From Candidatus Rifleibacteriota bacterium (GTDB lineage Bacteria > Muiribacteriota > Ozemobacteria > Ozemobacterales > Ozemobacteraceae), in the NCBI GenBank assembly GCA_015233565.1, contig JADFXM010000070.1, positions 1 to 32,653 of the forward strand: a stretch of DNA of 32,653 nucleotides, given 5' to 3'. The notes under the pieces are model-generated. The model was given only the letters and a program-made list of their open reading frames with translations, was not told the origin of the DNA and did no database searches. The position numbers and the translations under genes are program-made. Positions 8,125 through 16,753 of the stretch are shown here, piece by piece. The first letter of the stretch is position 1. The number at the start of each line of letters is the position of its first letter.

Positions 8125-10710
8125 CTATTGAGTGCTGAATTTTTGGATTCGATTGTTTTTGTTGTCGGAAACATATACGCTTCCTGATTGGTCCACGATT
8201 ATGCTGACTGGACCATCAAATTGCCCATCTCCGGAGCCTTGAGATCCCCATTTTGTAATGAAATTTCCGGATGAGTCAAACTTCTGAATGAGGTTGTTGG
8301 TGTAATCGGCAACGAAAACATCCCCTGAGGGATCAATTGCCACCCCTGACGGACCGTTAAATTTCCCATCTCCGAGACCTTGAGACCCCCATTTGGTGAT
8401 GAAATTCCCGGATGAGTCAAACTTTTGAATCCGGTGATTACTTCCGTCAACAATATAAACGTTTCCAGATGAATCAACTTTCAAGCCCTCAAGGCTGCCG
8501 AATTCCCCTTCATTGGCGCCATATGTTCCCCAGGCAAGAAGAAAAGTCCCGGCGTTGTTGAATTTATAAATCCTTTCATTATCAAAATCTGCGATAAATA
8601 CATTCCCCGATAAATCCATCGCGAAATTGAAAGCTGTCAAAAAGAGCCCGTCACCAACTCCAAGATCTCCATATTTTTTGCTAAAATTTCCGGATGAGTC
8701 AAACTTCTGAAACTTGTCAGATGGTCCAAGGATATAGAGGGCTCCCGTGGCATCCACTGAAATATCGCTTGGTGAAAGAAACTGTCCATCATTATACCCG
8801 GGTGACTCGAACTTTGAGATGAAATTTCCTGATGAGCTAAATTTTTGAATTCTATTATTATTCCTGTCAGCAACCAAGATATTTCCGGAGGAATCAACTG
8901 CAAGACCCCATGGCGAATTCAGTTGTCCATTGCCTGTTAAGTAGTTAACACCCCATTTAATTAGAAAAATTCCAGATGAGGAAAACTTCTGGATCCGATG
9001 GTTTCCTGAATCAGCTACGTAGAAATTTCCAGAGGAATCGATTTTTATTCCGCGAGGGTTAGCGTATTGTCCATCTCCAGAACCTTGGGATCCCCATTTT
9101 GTGACGAAATTTCCGGTTGAGTCAAACTTTTGAACCCGCGAATTGTTGCTGTCTACCACATAGATATTGCCGGACGCATCCACTGTTATTCCGCAAGGAC
9201 CATTGAACCGACCATCGTCCGTACCCCAGCTCCCCCATTCCATGATAAAGGTACCGGAAGAGTCGAACTTCTGAATTTTCGAATTCGAGGCATCAGCATA
9301 ATAGACATTCGATGCGGAATCTGTTGTGATTTCTGAGAAAGCCGGATAAGAAACTCCACCGGCATCCCATTTGGTAAGAAATCTTCCTGATGAATCAAAT
9401 TTCTGAATACGTTTGTTAACGGTGTCAGTTACGTAAACATTACCTGTCAAATCCACTGCTATTCCTATTGGATTCGAGAATTGGCCATCTCCCGAACCGA
9501 GGTTTCCCCATTTGGTGATGAAATTCCCGGACGAGTCGAACTTCTGAACCCTTTGGTTGTTTTTGTCCACCACATAAACATTTCCCGATGAATCTGCCGC
9601 TATTCCTTCCAGGACATCAAACTGGCCATCTCCCGAACCTTGAGATCCCCATTTAGTGATGAAATTTCCCGACGAGTCAAACTTCTGAATTCTGTTAACT
9701 CCCGCATCAGTAACATAAACATTTCCTGATGAATCCAATGTCAGGGAGTGGGGATAGAAAAATTGTCCATCGGTGGAAAGGTTTCCCCATTTGGTTACAA
9801 AAGAATATTCCTTTGGAGGATTTGAAATTATAACTGCTAAATTGGTGCTTTTAAGCACACCATCAAGGGAATATGAGCACGACAGTGTGTATGTGCCAAC
9901 CCCGGGTGCGGTAAACGTCTGCCCGTTAACTCCAGGACCGCTCCAGGACAACCCGTTTGTCACCGAAGCAGTTGTTGAATCGTTGAAAATAGCTGTTACA
10001 AATACTTTACTCAGATCATATGTAGTGGAGGAAATTCTTAAAGTTCCTGGCTGGAGAGATATTCCAAAAAGGGATTTTTTCCATTGCCCAAAAACATCTG
10101 AATAGATAGTATCACTTTCAAGGTTCTGTTTGGAAATTATGGAGGAAATTTGTTCTGCAAAACCAGGGGTTATTCTGGAAAGGTATCTAGGGTCTGCAAT
10201 GATGCTCTTTATCGTATGTGCAAGAATATCAGGAGCTTTTCTCCCGTCAATTGGCGAAACCCAAAGAACATTCTCTTGACCGGATTTTAGATCAGTAGAA
10301 CCATGGAAATCGGTATAGGAAATTATTCTTCCGCCGGAAACGTGGATTTCTCCCAGAGCCGTGGTTTCTGGCAGTCCGTCGAACTCAGCTTCAGCAGTTC
10401 CAGAGGCGGGAACAGAAACAGACTTTTGAAGAGTGGTGGTCGGGCTTCCGATATTTCCAATGTTAAGCAGAATCAATTTGAATGTGACAACCGGAAGAGC
10501 ACTTTCGCTAACATGAATGGCAGCTCTGGCCAAAGAAAAACCGCTAGTGTCGAGTTTAACATTAACCTTGACATTTCCAGTGAAAACCTGGGTTCCATCA
10601 GAACTAGGAGAAACTGGATTTCCATGGTCAAATCCACAGCCATTTGAAAAAGCGAGAAAAAAGCAAACGATAGTGACAAAGCAAAAATAGTGACTTCGCA
10701 TCATAGACAA
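8125..10710 (-). CDS. NHL-repeat lipoprotein (12 repeats)
   Basis: 861 residues. The N-terminus has a lipoprotein signal (FVTIVCFFLAFSNGC, lipidated C25), so it should be anchored in a membrane facing outward. Residues ~40-215 form an unassigned region. Residues ~216-297 look like an Ig-like (Big_2) domain (VFVTAIFNDSTTASVTNGLS...). From ~303 to the end there are twelve ~46-residue NHL repeats of the form GQF-xxP-xGIAVDSSGNVYVxDxxNxRIQKFDSSGNFITKWG, enough for two six-bladed propellers. No catalytic motif is visible; binding to protein, glycan or wall is the usual role. The start is TTG at 10710 with GAGGGG six bases upstream; ATG at 10704 is the alternative but lies 12 bases from that site. 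It follows the 1682-aa paralogue by 71 bp on the same strand and is probably its operon partner. It converges on the PEGA gene. Confidence 0.92.
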   Translation of the reverse strand: MSMMRSHYFCFVTIVCFFLAFSNGCGFDHGNPVSPSSDGTQVFTGNVKVNVKLDTSGFSLARAAIHVSESALPVVTFKLILLNIGNIGSPTTTLQKSVSVPASGTAEAEFDGLPETTALGEIHVSGGRIISYTDFHGSTDLKSGQENVLWVSPIDGRKAPDILAHTIKSIIADPRYLSRITPGFAEQISSIISKQNLESDTIYSDVFGQWKKSLFGISLQPGTLRISSTTYDLSKVFVTAIFNDSTTASVTNGLSWSGPGVNGQTFTAPGVGTYTLSCSYSLDGVLKSTNLAVIISNPPKEYSFVTKWGNLSTDGQFFYPHSLTLDSSGNVYVTDAGVNRIQKFDSSGNFITKWGSQGSGDGQFDVLEGIAADSSGNVYVVDKNNQRVQKFDSSGNFITKWGNLGSGDGQFSNPIGIAVDLTGNVYVTDTVNKRIQKFDSSGRFLTKWDAGGVSYPAFSEITTDSASNVYYADASNSKIQKFDSSGTFIMEWGSWGTDDGRFNGPCGITVDASGNIYVVDSNNSRVQKFDSTGNFVTKWGSQGSGDGQYANPRGIKIDSSGNFYVADSGNHRIQKFSSSGIFLIKWGVNYLTGNGQLNSPWGLAVDSSGNILVADRNNNRIQKFSSSGNFISKFESPGYNDGQFLSPSDISVDATGALYILGPSDKFQKFDSSGNFSKKYGDLGVGDGLFLTAFNFAMDLSGNVFIADFDNERIYKFNNAGTFLLAWGTYGANEGEFGSLEGLKVDSSGNVYIVDGSNHRIQKFDSSGNFITKWGSQGLGDGKFNGPSGVAIDPSGDVFVADYTNNLIQKFDSSGNFITKWGSQGSGDGQFDGPVSIIVDQSGSVYVSDNKNNRIQKFSTQ
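8128..9774 (-). repeat. NHL repeat tract, about 140-bp DNA period
   Basis: Twelve tandem coding repeats of about 46 codons. At DNA level the segments encoding SSGNFITKWGSQGSGDGQF and RIQKFDSSGNF recur nearly identically several times. This makes the stretch prone to recombination, to copy-number change, and to short-read mis-assembly. Confidence 0.85.
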
Positions 10711-10739
10711 AAATATCCCCTCATAAAGAATTCACTTTT

Positions 10740-10758
10740 CCGATTCACGCAAAATCGG
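10740..10758 (-). promoter_or_regulatory. Small hairpin between the two NHL lipoprotein genes
   Basis: CCGATT (10740-10745) pairs with AATCGG (10753-10758) around a 7-nt loop, in the 71-bp gap between the 1682-aa and 861-aa genes. With a 6-bp stem and no following T-run in the direction of transcription it is at best an attenuator or processing site. It does not argue against an operon. Confidence 0.3.
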
Positions 10759-10781
10759 GGTAGGAAAAAGACCAAAAATGT

Positions 10782-13700
10782 TTATTGCGGGCTGAATTTT
10801 TGCACTCTATGGTTGCTGGTATCCGCAACAAATATATTTCCCGCTAAATCATTCGTAATACCCTGTGCTCCCATAAATTCCCCATCGCCGGAACCTGCAG
10901 TTCCCCACTGTACAACCAGACTAAAAGAAGTATTATAAACTTGAATTCGATTGTTTCCACTGTCAATAACAAAAATATTGCCTGAGGAATCAACTGTCAT
11001 GGAAGATGGATGATAAAAGTATGTTCCACCAGGAGAAGCGTCACCATCAATTTTAGCAATAAAGTTTCCTGAGGAGTCGAATTTTTGGATCCGGTTGTTT
11101 CCAATGTCAGCAACGAAAAGGTTCCCCGAAGAATCCATGGCTATTCCACGAGGAGAGCTAAATAGGCCATTTCCACTGCCACTTCCCCCCCATTTAGCGA
11201 GAAAAGCTCCGGAAGAATTAAATTTTTGAATTCGATTATTGCTGGAATCAGCAACATAAACGTTTCCTGATGCGTCAAGTTTTATACCAAGAGGCCGATT
11301 AAACTGACCATCACCGGAGCCAGAGCCACCCCATTGGGCCAGACAATTTCCTGAAAAATCGAATTTTTGAATGCGGTTGTTGTCAGAATCAGCAACATAG
11401 ATGCTACCCAAGGAGTCAATTGCTATTGCATGCGGATTAATGAATTGTCCGTTTCCGGACCCTCTGGCTCCCCATCTGGAAATGAAACTACCCGAGGAAT
11501 CGAACTTTTGAATTTGAGAATTGTTTGTGTCTGCGACAAAAATGAACCCCGTTGAAGCGATTGCTATTCCGCAGGGATTATTAAATTCCCCATTCCCGTC
11601 ACAAACAGCGTAGGTCCCCCACTGGGTAATGTAAACTCCAGTGGAATCAAACTTCTGGACTCTATGATTTAAATATTCGCTTACATAAACATTCCCCGAT
11701 TGAGCCACAGTTAATGCTCTGGGGCTATTAAAATTTCCAGGTCCGGAACCGTTACTTCCCCATTGCCGGATAAAATTTTGTGATGAATTGTACTCTTCCA
11801 CCCGGTGGTTCCAATTATTAGAGACATATATATCTCCGGATGAATCAACTTTTATTCCAATTGGGGCGTTCATACTCCAACTGGAGAGGAAATTGCCTGC
11901 TGAATCGAATTTTTCCACCCGATTGTTGTTCCCATCACATACCAAGACATTTCCAGATAAATCTGTTGTTAAACCCCAACAAGCACTACCAAATTGTCCG
12001 CTACTTGTTCCATGGGACCCCCACTGAGTTAGGTAATTGCCTGAAGTATCAAATTTTTGAACCCTGAAGTTCGACGTATCCATAACATAAACACTGTTTG
12101 AGGAATCAACAGCAATTCCAAGAGGGTTATTAAATTCGCCATTCCCATTGCCGGGTGATCCCCATTTGTTAATGTAGTTTCCAGATAAATCAAACTTTTG
12201 AACTCTGTTATTATCTGATTCCTCAACAAAAACAACACCTGAAGAAGAAATCGCTATTCCCAGCGGAGAATTAAACAATCCATCTGCAGTTCCGGAAGCT
12301 CCCCATTTAGCGAGAAAATTTCCTGAGGAATCAAACTCCTGAATCCGGTTGTTTCCACTGTCAACTACAAAAACATTCTCAGAAGAGTCAACGGCAACAC
12401 CCAACGGACAATTAAATTTTCCGCCAGTAGGTGAAATGCCCCATTTAGAGGCGAAAACATAATTCACACTTGTCGTAGAAAAGGAAGAAACGAAATTGGA
12501 AAGCAACCCTTCCCCCCAAAGGTCTTTCACACCAGTTGCAACTGAAATTGAATAAGTCGTTCCCGAATTCAATGGATTATTGGGGGTGAATGTGGCAATG
12601 GTCTTATCTGCACTCTGAGTAATGTTTCCGGGGACGATGGTTCCTGAATTGGTCAAGGTAATATTACCTGAAAGTGTTGTTGGGTCAATGGCTTCATTGA
12701 AAACTATGGTTATTTTATTGAGTAGGGAAATACTGGAAGCATAATTTGCAGGAGTCACGGAAACAACACTGGGTGGCAAAGCTTGTGTTGAAAAGCTAAT
12801 CGTCATGCTTGCGCTTGGTTCTGCGTGGTTATCATAATAGCGTGTCTCAAGAAAATAGGTTTTACCTGGGGAAAGCATACTATAAGTGTTTTCAAGGGTT
12901 CCCGCTGAAAATGTACCCTGGGACAAATTTATAGAGGTCAACTGAACTGGAGTATTCGCAGCCCAAATGGTTTCCAAGCTATCTCGAATCAACCAATTCG
13001 TGAAAATATGAGTGTCAGTTGCATCATTGTCAGAAAAAGGCTGGCATGACAAAGTAAATGGAGAGAGTGTGGAATCAACATTTACAGCACTACTGGCAGG
13101 GAAGGATGGTAAAGGCATGTTCGGAGGAGAATCCGTAAATGCATCACCCGTGATCGAAGAAGCTTTTCCAGCACTGTTGGTGAAAGTGAATCTATAGAAG
13201 TAACGTGTACTTGGTAGAAGGCTTGTAAGAGTTACAGAATTATTTTTTTCAAATTCACTGGAAGAAGTTTGAGAACCATAGGAAAGAGTGGTTCCATAGT
13301 CAGCAACAAAATCCGTTTCTTCATTGGAGTGCCAGCTCATGAAGATTTGATCTTTTTTCAACTTCGAATCATCGACCAGAAATGATGAGATAATTGGAGC
13401 AGAAGCATTGAAAACCGGATCCTGGGCAAGGATGCACCATGCGGTACCATCAAAAATATAAGCCTTACCATTGGAAGTATTGTAATAAGCCCAATTTATT
13501 TGGGGAGTCAATGGCGCAGCACTAAGCGAGCCCTGCCAAAGCATGCTAATTCCGGTGCCCCCTGTAAAGCCCTGCGCCCCGGTGGGGCCTTGAGCCCCCG
13601 TTGAACCAGTGCTTCCAAAGGCACCAGTGGCACCTTGTTGTCCAATCGAACCCTGTGGTCCTGTTGATCCAGTAACGCCTTGCTGCCCGACTGCGCCATC

Positions 13701-15830
13701 CTGGGCCAAAATTTGCCAGGTGGTTCCGTCAAACACATATGCTTTTCCATCTGCGGTATTATAGAAGGCCCAATTTAACAATGGATTGATAGGGGCCATC
13801 GAAAAAGCCCCTTTCCAAACAATGCTGATGCCATCTGAGCCCGTTGGACCCTGTTGCCCCTGAATTCCCTGTAAACCTGTAGGGCCCTGCGGGCCAACTA
13901 GGCCATCTTGAGACAGAATTTGCCAGGTGGCTCCGTCAAACACATATGCTTTTCCATCTGCGGTATTATAGAAGGCCCAGTTTAATACTGGATTGATAGG
14001 GGCCGACGAAAGCGCTCCCTTCCAGGCTATACTGGCTCCCGGGGAACCAGCTGGACCCTGAAGACCGGTGGCTCCTTGCAGGCCTGTTGCTCCATCCTGG
14101 GTCATTATCTGCCAGATTGCTCCATCAAATATGTATGCTTTTCCAACGGACGTGTTATAAAAAGCCCAGTTCAGCAATGGATTAGATGGCGGCGACGAAA
14201 ATGCACCTTTCCAGGTTATGCTTGTTCCAGAAGACCCGGTTGGTCCCTGCAAACCAATAGCCCCCTGCAAACCCGTAGCTCCATCTTGAGCCATAATCTG
14301 CCAAACGGTTCCATCAAAAATGTAGGCTTTTCCGTCAATGGTATTGTAATAAGCCCAATCAAGTTGAGGATTGATTGGAGCTGCCGACGAAGCTCCCTTC
14401 CAGACGATGCTTGTTCCACTTGAACCCGTTGGGCCCTGAAGTCCTATTGGACCTTGCAAGCCAACCTGGCCATCCTGGGCCAATATTTGCCAAATTAATC
14501 CATCCCATATGAATGATTTTTTTTGAATATTGTCATAATAAGCCCAGTTTAAACTGGGAGTTTTTGGAGGGGAATCAAGGGAGCCTTTCCAGACAATACT
14601 TATACTCGGCTGTCCATCTTGGCTCAAAATCTGCCAAGTTGAACTGGCCCAAACAAAAGCTTTTCCCTGAGTAGTATCATAATATGCCCAATTCAAAAAT
14701 GGATTAGATGGAGCATTGGCGAATGATCCCTTCCAGATTATGCCTACTCCGGCCTGGCCATCCTGGGTCATTATCTGCCAGTTTGTACCATCCCAGATGT
14801 AAACTTTGTTTTGAAGATTATTATAATATGCCCAGTTTAATACTGGATTTGCCGGAGCATGATCAAAAGATCCTTTCCAGGCAATGCTTACTCCCTGAAG
14901 ACCTTGCAAACCAGTTGGCCCCTGTAAACCAGTTGCTCCTAGTAATCCCTGAGTCCCTGTGGCACCATTAATTCCATTTTGTCCACTCTGAGACATAATT
15001 TGCCACGCTCCGTCAAAATAAATATAGGCTTTTCCGTCTTTTGAATTATAATATGCCCAATTTGTCTGTGGATTGGCTGGTGGATCAGAAAGCATCCCTT
15101 TCCAGATCAATCCACCATAAGACGAAGTGTCTTTCGAAAGAGTCACAGGTGGAATGGTTGTTTCACCGGCGGCTTGAACAGTTATCGAGTCAATCTTGAA
15201 TTGAACTAGCCCCGGAGCCATAAAAGCAACAGAATATACTCCAATCGGGACGCCAAAAATTTTGTAGTTTCCTTGAGCATCTGTATAGCCGGCAAAAGAA
15301 GTCCCCATTACAAATGCAGTAATGCCACTTTTTACTGAAAAATCCGAGGGGACAGTCACAGTCCCATTTAGATCTCCAGTGGGTGTCAATTCAACGGAAA
15401 GATCGCTAGATTTGGCATCAGCATTAATTCCTACTTTAACATCTCGGAGAATGCCGCTTTTATAGCGATCTTTTTTCGCAATTAGGTTGTAATCACCAAG
15501 AGCGACATCGTTAAAAATAAAATTTCCCGAACGATCGGTGTTAGTAAAATACATTTGTCCACTGACATTGGAGCTAAGGTCAAACCTGATATTCCCGTTG
15601 GTCGGGGGAACAAATGAATTTGTGGCTACCAGCATAACCGGAATCCCGCCGACATCGTCATTTCCAGTTATGCGCCCCTTAACCGTATAACCCGCTTGAT
15701 TATTACTCGATGAGGAAAAATTGCTGACCCCGCCACCGCCACTTCCATCGCCGCATCCAAAGGCAATAATCATCAGAATTGCAGCGACGGGCAAAAACAA
15801 AAGTGGTTTTTTATCAAACTTTAGCTTCAT
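10782..15830 (-). CDS. Giant lipoprotein: Cna-like, WKG/collagen-like modules, Big_5 and NHL propellers
   Basis: 1682 residues with a lipoprotein signal (VAAILMIIAFGC, C26) and a Gly/Ser spacer. Two carboxypeptidase-regulatory-like beta domains (~47-150, ~152-233) follow. Residues 241-804 hold nine copies of a ~45-residue module (WKG...P-LNWAYYN...GKAYIFDG-WQI-QDG) with GXY collagen-like linkers (GLQGPTGLQG type) of 0 to ~50 residues. Next come a fibronectin-like pair (~805-1015), an SbsA/Big_5 Ig-like domain (~1018-1120) and twelve NHL repeats (~1121-1682). AGAGG lies seven bases before the ATG. It should be a long surface adhesin or scaffold. It is the first gene of a two-gene operon with the 861-aa paralogue. 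A near-consensus sigma-54 promoter lies ~105 bp upstream (15935-15950). The module mixture is seen directly; the adhesive role is inferred. Confidence 0.93.
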   Translation of the reverse strand: MKLKFDKKPLLFLPVAAILMIIAFGCGDGSGGGGVSNFSSSSNNQAGYTVKGRITGNDDVGGIPVMLVATNSFVPPTNGNIRFDLSSNVSGQMYFTNTDRSGNFIFNDVALGDYNLIAKKDRYKSGILRDVKVGINADAKSSDLSVELTPTGDLNGTVTVPSDFSVKSGITAFVMGTSFAGYTDAQGNYKIFGVPIGVYSVAFMAPGLVQFKIDSITVQAAGETTIPPVTLSKDTSSYGGLIWKGMLSDPPANPQTNWAYYNSKDGKAYIYFDGAWQIMSQSGQNGINGATGTQGLLGATGLQGPTGLQGLQGVSIAWKGSFDHAPANPVLNWAYYNNLQNKVYIWDGTNWQIMTQDGQAGVGIIWKGSFANAPSNPFLNWAYYDTTQGKAFVWASSTWQILSQDGQPSISIVWKGSLDSPPKTPSLNWAYYDNIQKKSFIWDGLIWQILAQDGQVGLQGPIGLQGPTGSSGTSIVWKGASSAAPINPQLDWAYYNTIDGKAYIFDGTVWQIMAQDGATGLQGAIGLQGPTGSSGTSITWKGAFSSPPSNPLLNWAFYNTSVGKAYIFDGAIWQIMTQDGATGLQGATGLQGPAGSPGASIAWKGALSSAPINPVLNWAFYNTADGKAYVFDGATWQILSQDGLVGPQGPTGLQGIQGQQGPTGSDGISIVWKGAFSMAPINPLLNWAFYNTADGKAYVFDGTTWQILAQDGAVGQQGVTGSTGPQGSIGQQGATGAFGSTGSTGAQGPTGAQGFTGGTGISMLWQGSLSAAPLTPQINWAYYNTSNGKAYIFDGTAWCILAQDPVFNASAPIISSFLVDDSKLKKDQIFMSWHSNEETDFVADYGTTLSYGSQTSSSEFEKNNSVTLTSLLPSTRYFYRFTFTNSAGKASSITGDAFTDSPPNMPLPSFPASSAVNVDSTLSPFTLSCQPFSDNDATDTHIFTNWLIRDSLETIWAANTPVQLTSINLSQGTFSAGTLENTYSMLSPGKTYFLETRYYDNHAEPSASMTISFSTQALPPSVVSVTPANYASSISLLNKITIVFNEAIDPTTLSGNITLTNSGTIVPGNITQSADKTIATFTPNNPLNSGTTYSISVATGVKDLWGEGLLSNFVSSFSTTSVNYVFASKWGISPTGGKFNCPLGVAVDSSENVFVVDSGNNRIQEFDSSGNFLAKWGASGTADGLFNSPLGIAISSSGVVFVEESDNNRVQKFDLSGNYINKWGSPGNGNGEFNNPLGIAVDSSNSVYVMDTSNFRVQKFDTSGNYLTQWGSHGTSSGQFGSACWGLTTDLSGNVLVCDGNNNRVEKFDSAGNFLSSWSMNAPIGIKVDSSGDIYVSNNWNHRVEEYNSSQNFIRQWGSNGSGPGNFNSPRALTVAQSGNVYVSEYLNHRVQKFDSTGVYITQWGTYAVCDGNGEFNNPCGIAIASTGFIFVADTNNSQIQKFDSSGSFISRWGARGSGNGQFINPHAIAIDSLGSIYVADSDNNRIQKFDFSGNCLAQWGGSGSGDGQFNRPLGIKLDASGNVYVADSSNNRIQKFNSSGAFLAKWGGSGSGNGLFSSPRGIAMDSSGNLFVADIGNNRIQKFDSSGNFIAKIDGDASPGGTYFYHPSSMTVDSSGNIFVIDSGNNRIQVYNTSFSLVVQWGTAGSGDGEFMGAQGITNDLAGNIFVADTSNHRVQKFSPQ
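13419..15110 (-). repeat. Nine WKG-QDG modules interleaved with collagen-like GXY tracts
   Basis: Nine units with invariant W-K/Q-G near the start, NWAYYN/NWAFYN in the middle, an aromatic [YF]-[IV]-[FW]-DG strand and WQI(L/M)xQDG at the end. Linkers between units 1-2, 4-5, 5-6, 6-7, 7-8 and 8-9 are uninterrupted Gly-X-Y runs rich in Q, T and P. Linkers 2-3 and 3-4 are collapsed to a few residues. Adjacent units 7 and 8 are nearly identical (NWAFYNTADGKAYVFDG), which points to recent duplication. Confidence 0.85.
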
Positions 15831-15934
15831 ATTTTTTCCTCTTCTATAATGATTTCTTCAAATTCTTATTCAGGAATCAAAAATTGATGAAATTTTGATA
15901 TTTATTTCACATTCGGTACTGATACAACCCTAAA

Positions 15935-15950
15935 GCAATTTTCATGCCAG
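15935..15950 (-). promoter_or_regulatory. Sigma-54 promoter (-24/-12) for the giant lipoprotein operon
   Basis: On the minus strand the sequence reads CTGGCATGAAAATTGCTT. It matches the sigma-54 consensus TGGCACGNNNNTTGCW at all fixed positions except C to T at the fifth position after the first T. The GG and GC pairs have the required 10-nt gap. The predicted start of transcription near 15924 leaves a leader of about 95 nt before the ATG at 15830. An NtrC-type activator is encoded divergently next door. Confidence 0.7.
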
Positions 15951-16080
15951 TTTTATCACTCTTGAAAATAGAGCCCGTGAAGATTCAGATTCTTTAGATA
16001 ATTTGAGGAAATAGATGTCTTCTAAGGCTTCACTTAGAATTCCGGCCCATCAATATTCTTGATAAATTGGGCGCTCTAAT

Positions 16081-16132
16081 CGTTTCAGCCAAAAAAAACC
16101 TGAAGAACTCCTCGTGGAGCGGGGCCGAAACG
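16081..16132. repeat. Inverted repeat in divergent regulatory region (possible activator site or RNA stem)
   Basis: CGTTTCAGCC (16081-16090) pairs with GGCCGAAACG (16123-16132), nine of ten positions, and encloses a smaller hairpin CTCC-TCGT-GGAG. It lies ~135-185 bp upstream of the leftward sigma-54 promoter, which is the usual distance of upstream activator sites. Just right of it, 16137-16166 forms a second imperfect palindrome around GGAAGTTCC. Confidence 0.4.
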
Positions 16133-16229
16133 ACATAAGTATAACGGAAGTTCCACGTCATAACTTAAGAAAAAACGCCCCGTATTTATCTCCCAATCAA
16201 CGTTTAAGAGCAGAAACAAAATATTTAGC

Positions 16230-16291
16230 GTAGGCAGTAGGGATGCTACAGAAGTTACCTAATAGCAACTTTCCAAACCATCCCTGCCTAC
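16230..16291. repeat. 62-nt hairpin (interrupted 13-bp stem plus inner 5-bp stem)
   Basis: GTAGGCAGTAGGGATG (16230-16245) pairs with CATCCCTGCCTAC (16279-16291) with three bases bulged on the left arm. Inside, AAGTT and AACTT form a second stem around a 10-nt loop. It ends nine bases before the rightward sigma-54-like promoter. It could be a protein-binding palindrome, a structured RNA, or a small-element relic. No T-run follows. Confidence 0.45.
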
Positions 16292-16299
16292 AAAGTGGT

Positions 16300-16315
16300 T
16301 GGCACAGTAAATGCC
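16300..16315 (+). promoter_or_regulatory. Candidate sigma-54 promoter facing the NtrC-type regulator
   Basis: TGGCACAGTAAATGCC matches the sigma-54 consensus TGGCACGNNNNTTGCW except G to A after TGGCAC and one T in the -12 element. The GG-GC spacing is correct. The start of transcription would be near 16326, ~430 nt before the regulator's ATG. It could serve the regulator with a long leader, or an unannotated RNA in 16330-16700. Confidence 0.4.
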
Positions 16316-16712
16316 TATTTTGCTTCCATTTCATTATTAGGCGCTTCTTTCATTTATGTACGAACCCTGTAAGATCGGGTATAAAATAAGTTGTGTAAGT
16401 GATTACACCATTATGAACGAAGGAATTACCGCGAGTGTAACAAAGGGCCGAAAAAAAATATCAGTCAAGATGCTGGTATGTTCAAATCGGGGAAAATTAG
16501 TGGAAGAAAAAGCGTTTGGAGAAGCATCAGGTGGAAAACTTTTTTGTGGAAAAATCATCACCGGAAAATCTTGGGTTCGTTTAAAATTATGTTAGCTGCG
16601 GGAGAAGGTGAAATTTTGCTGGTCGAAAAAAGTTATTTTTGTTGCTTTTCCGACACCTATTTTGTTAGTATATGAATATTCAATCATTAAATCAATATAA
16701 AAGATGGACTCA

Positions 16713-16741
16713 CGGAAATCTGACATGAAGTTGGATTTCCG
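16713..16741 (+). promoter_or_regulatory. 8-bp perfect inverted repeat just upstream of the regulator gene
   Basis: CGGAAATC (16713-16720) and GATTTCCG (16734-16741) flank 13 nt, ending 12 nt before the ATG. TTTCCGACAC occurs here (16736-16745) and again ~85 bp upstream in TGCTTTTCCGACACC. This could be an autoregulatory operator or a translation-control hairpin. The rest of 16316-16712 contains only short AT-rich ORFs without convincing signals. Confidence 0.4.
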
Positions 16742-16753
16742 ACACACCGAGCA

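Noticed and set aside
8128..9774. Regular repeats that could suggest a CRISPR-like array
   Set aside because: Period ~140 bp in a single long frame encoding NHL repeats; no short repeat-spacer pattern.
16470..16500. GTTCAAATC resembling a tRNA T-arm
   Set aside because: No flanking 5-bp stem and no acceptor, D or anticodon arms nearby.
16356..16675. Two overlapping short plus-strand ORFs upstream of the regulator
   Set aside because: No ribosome sites, low-complexity Lys/Gly composition, and no family signal; more likely leader sequence.
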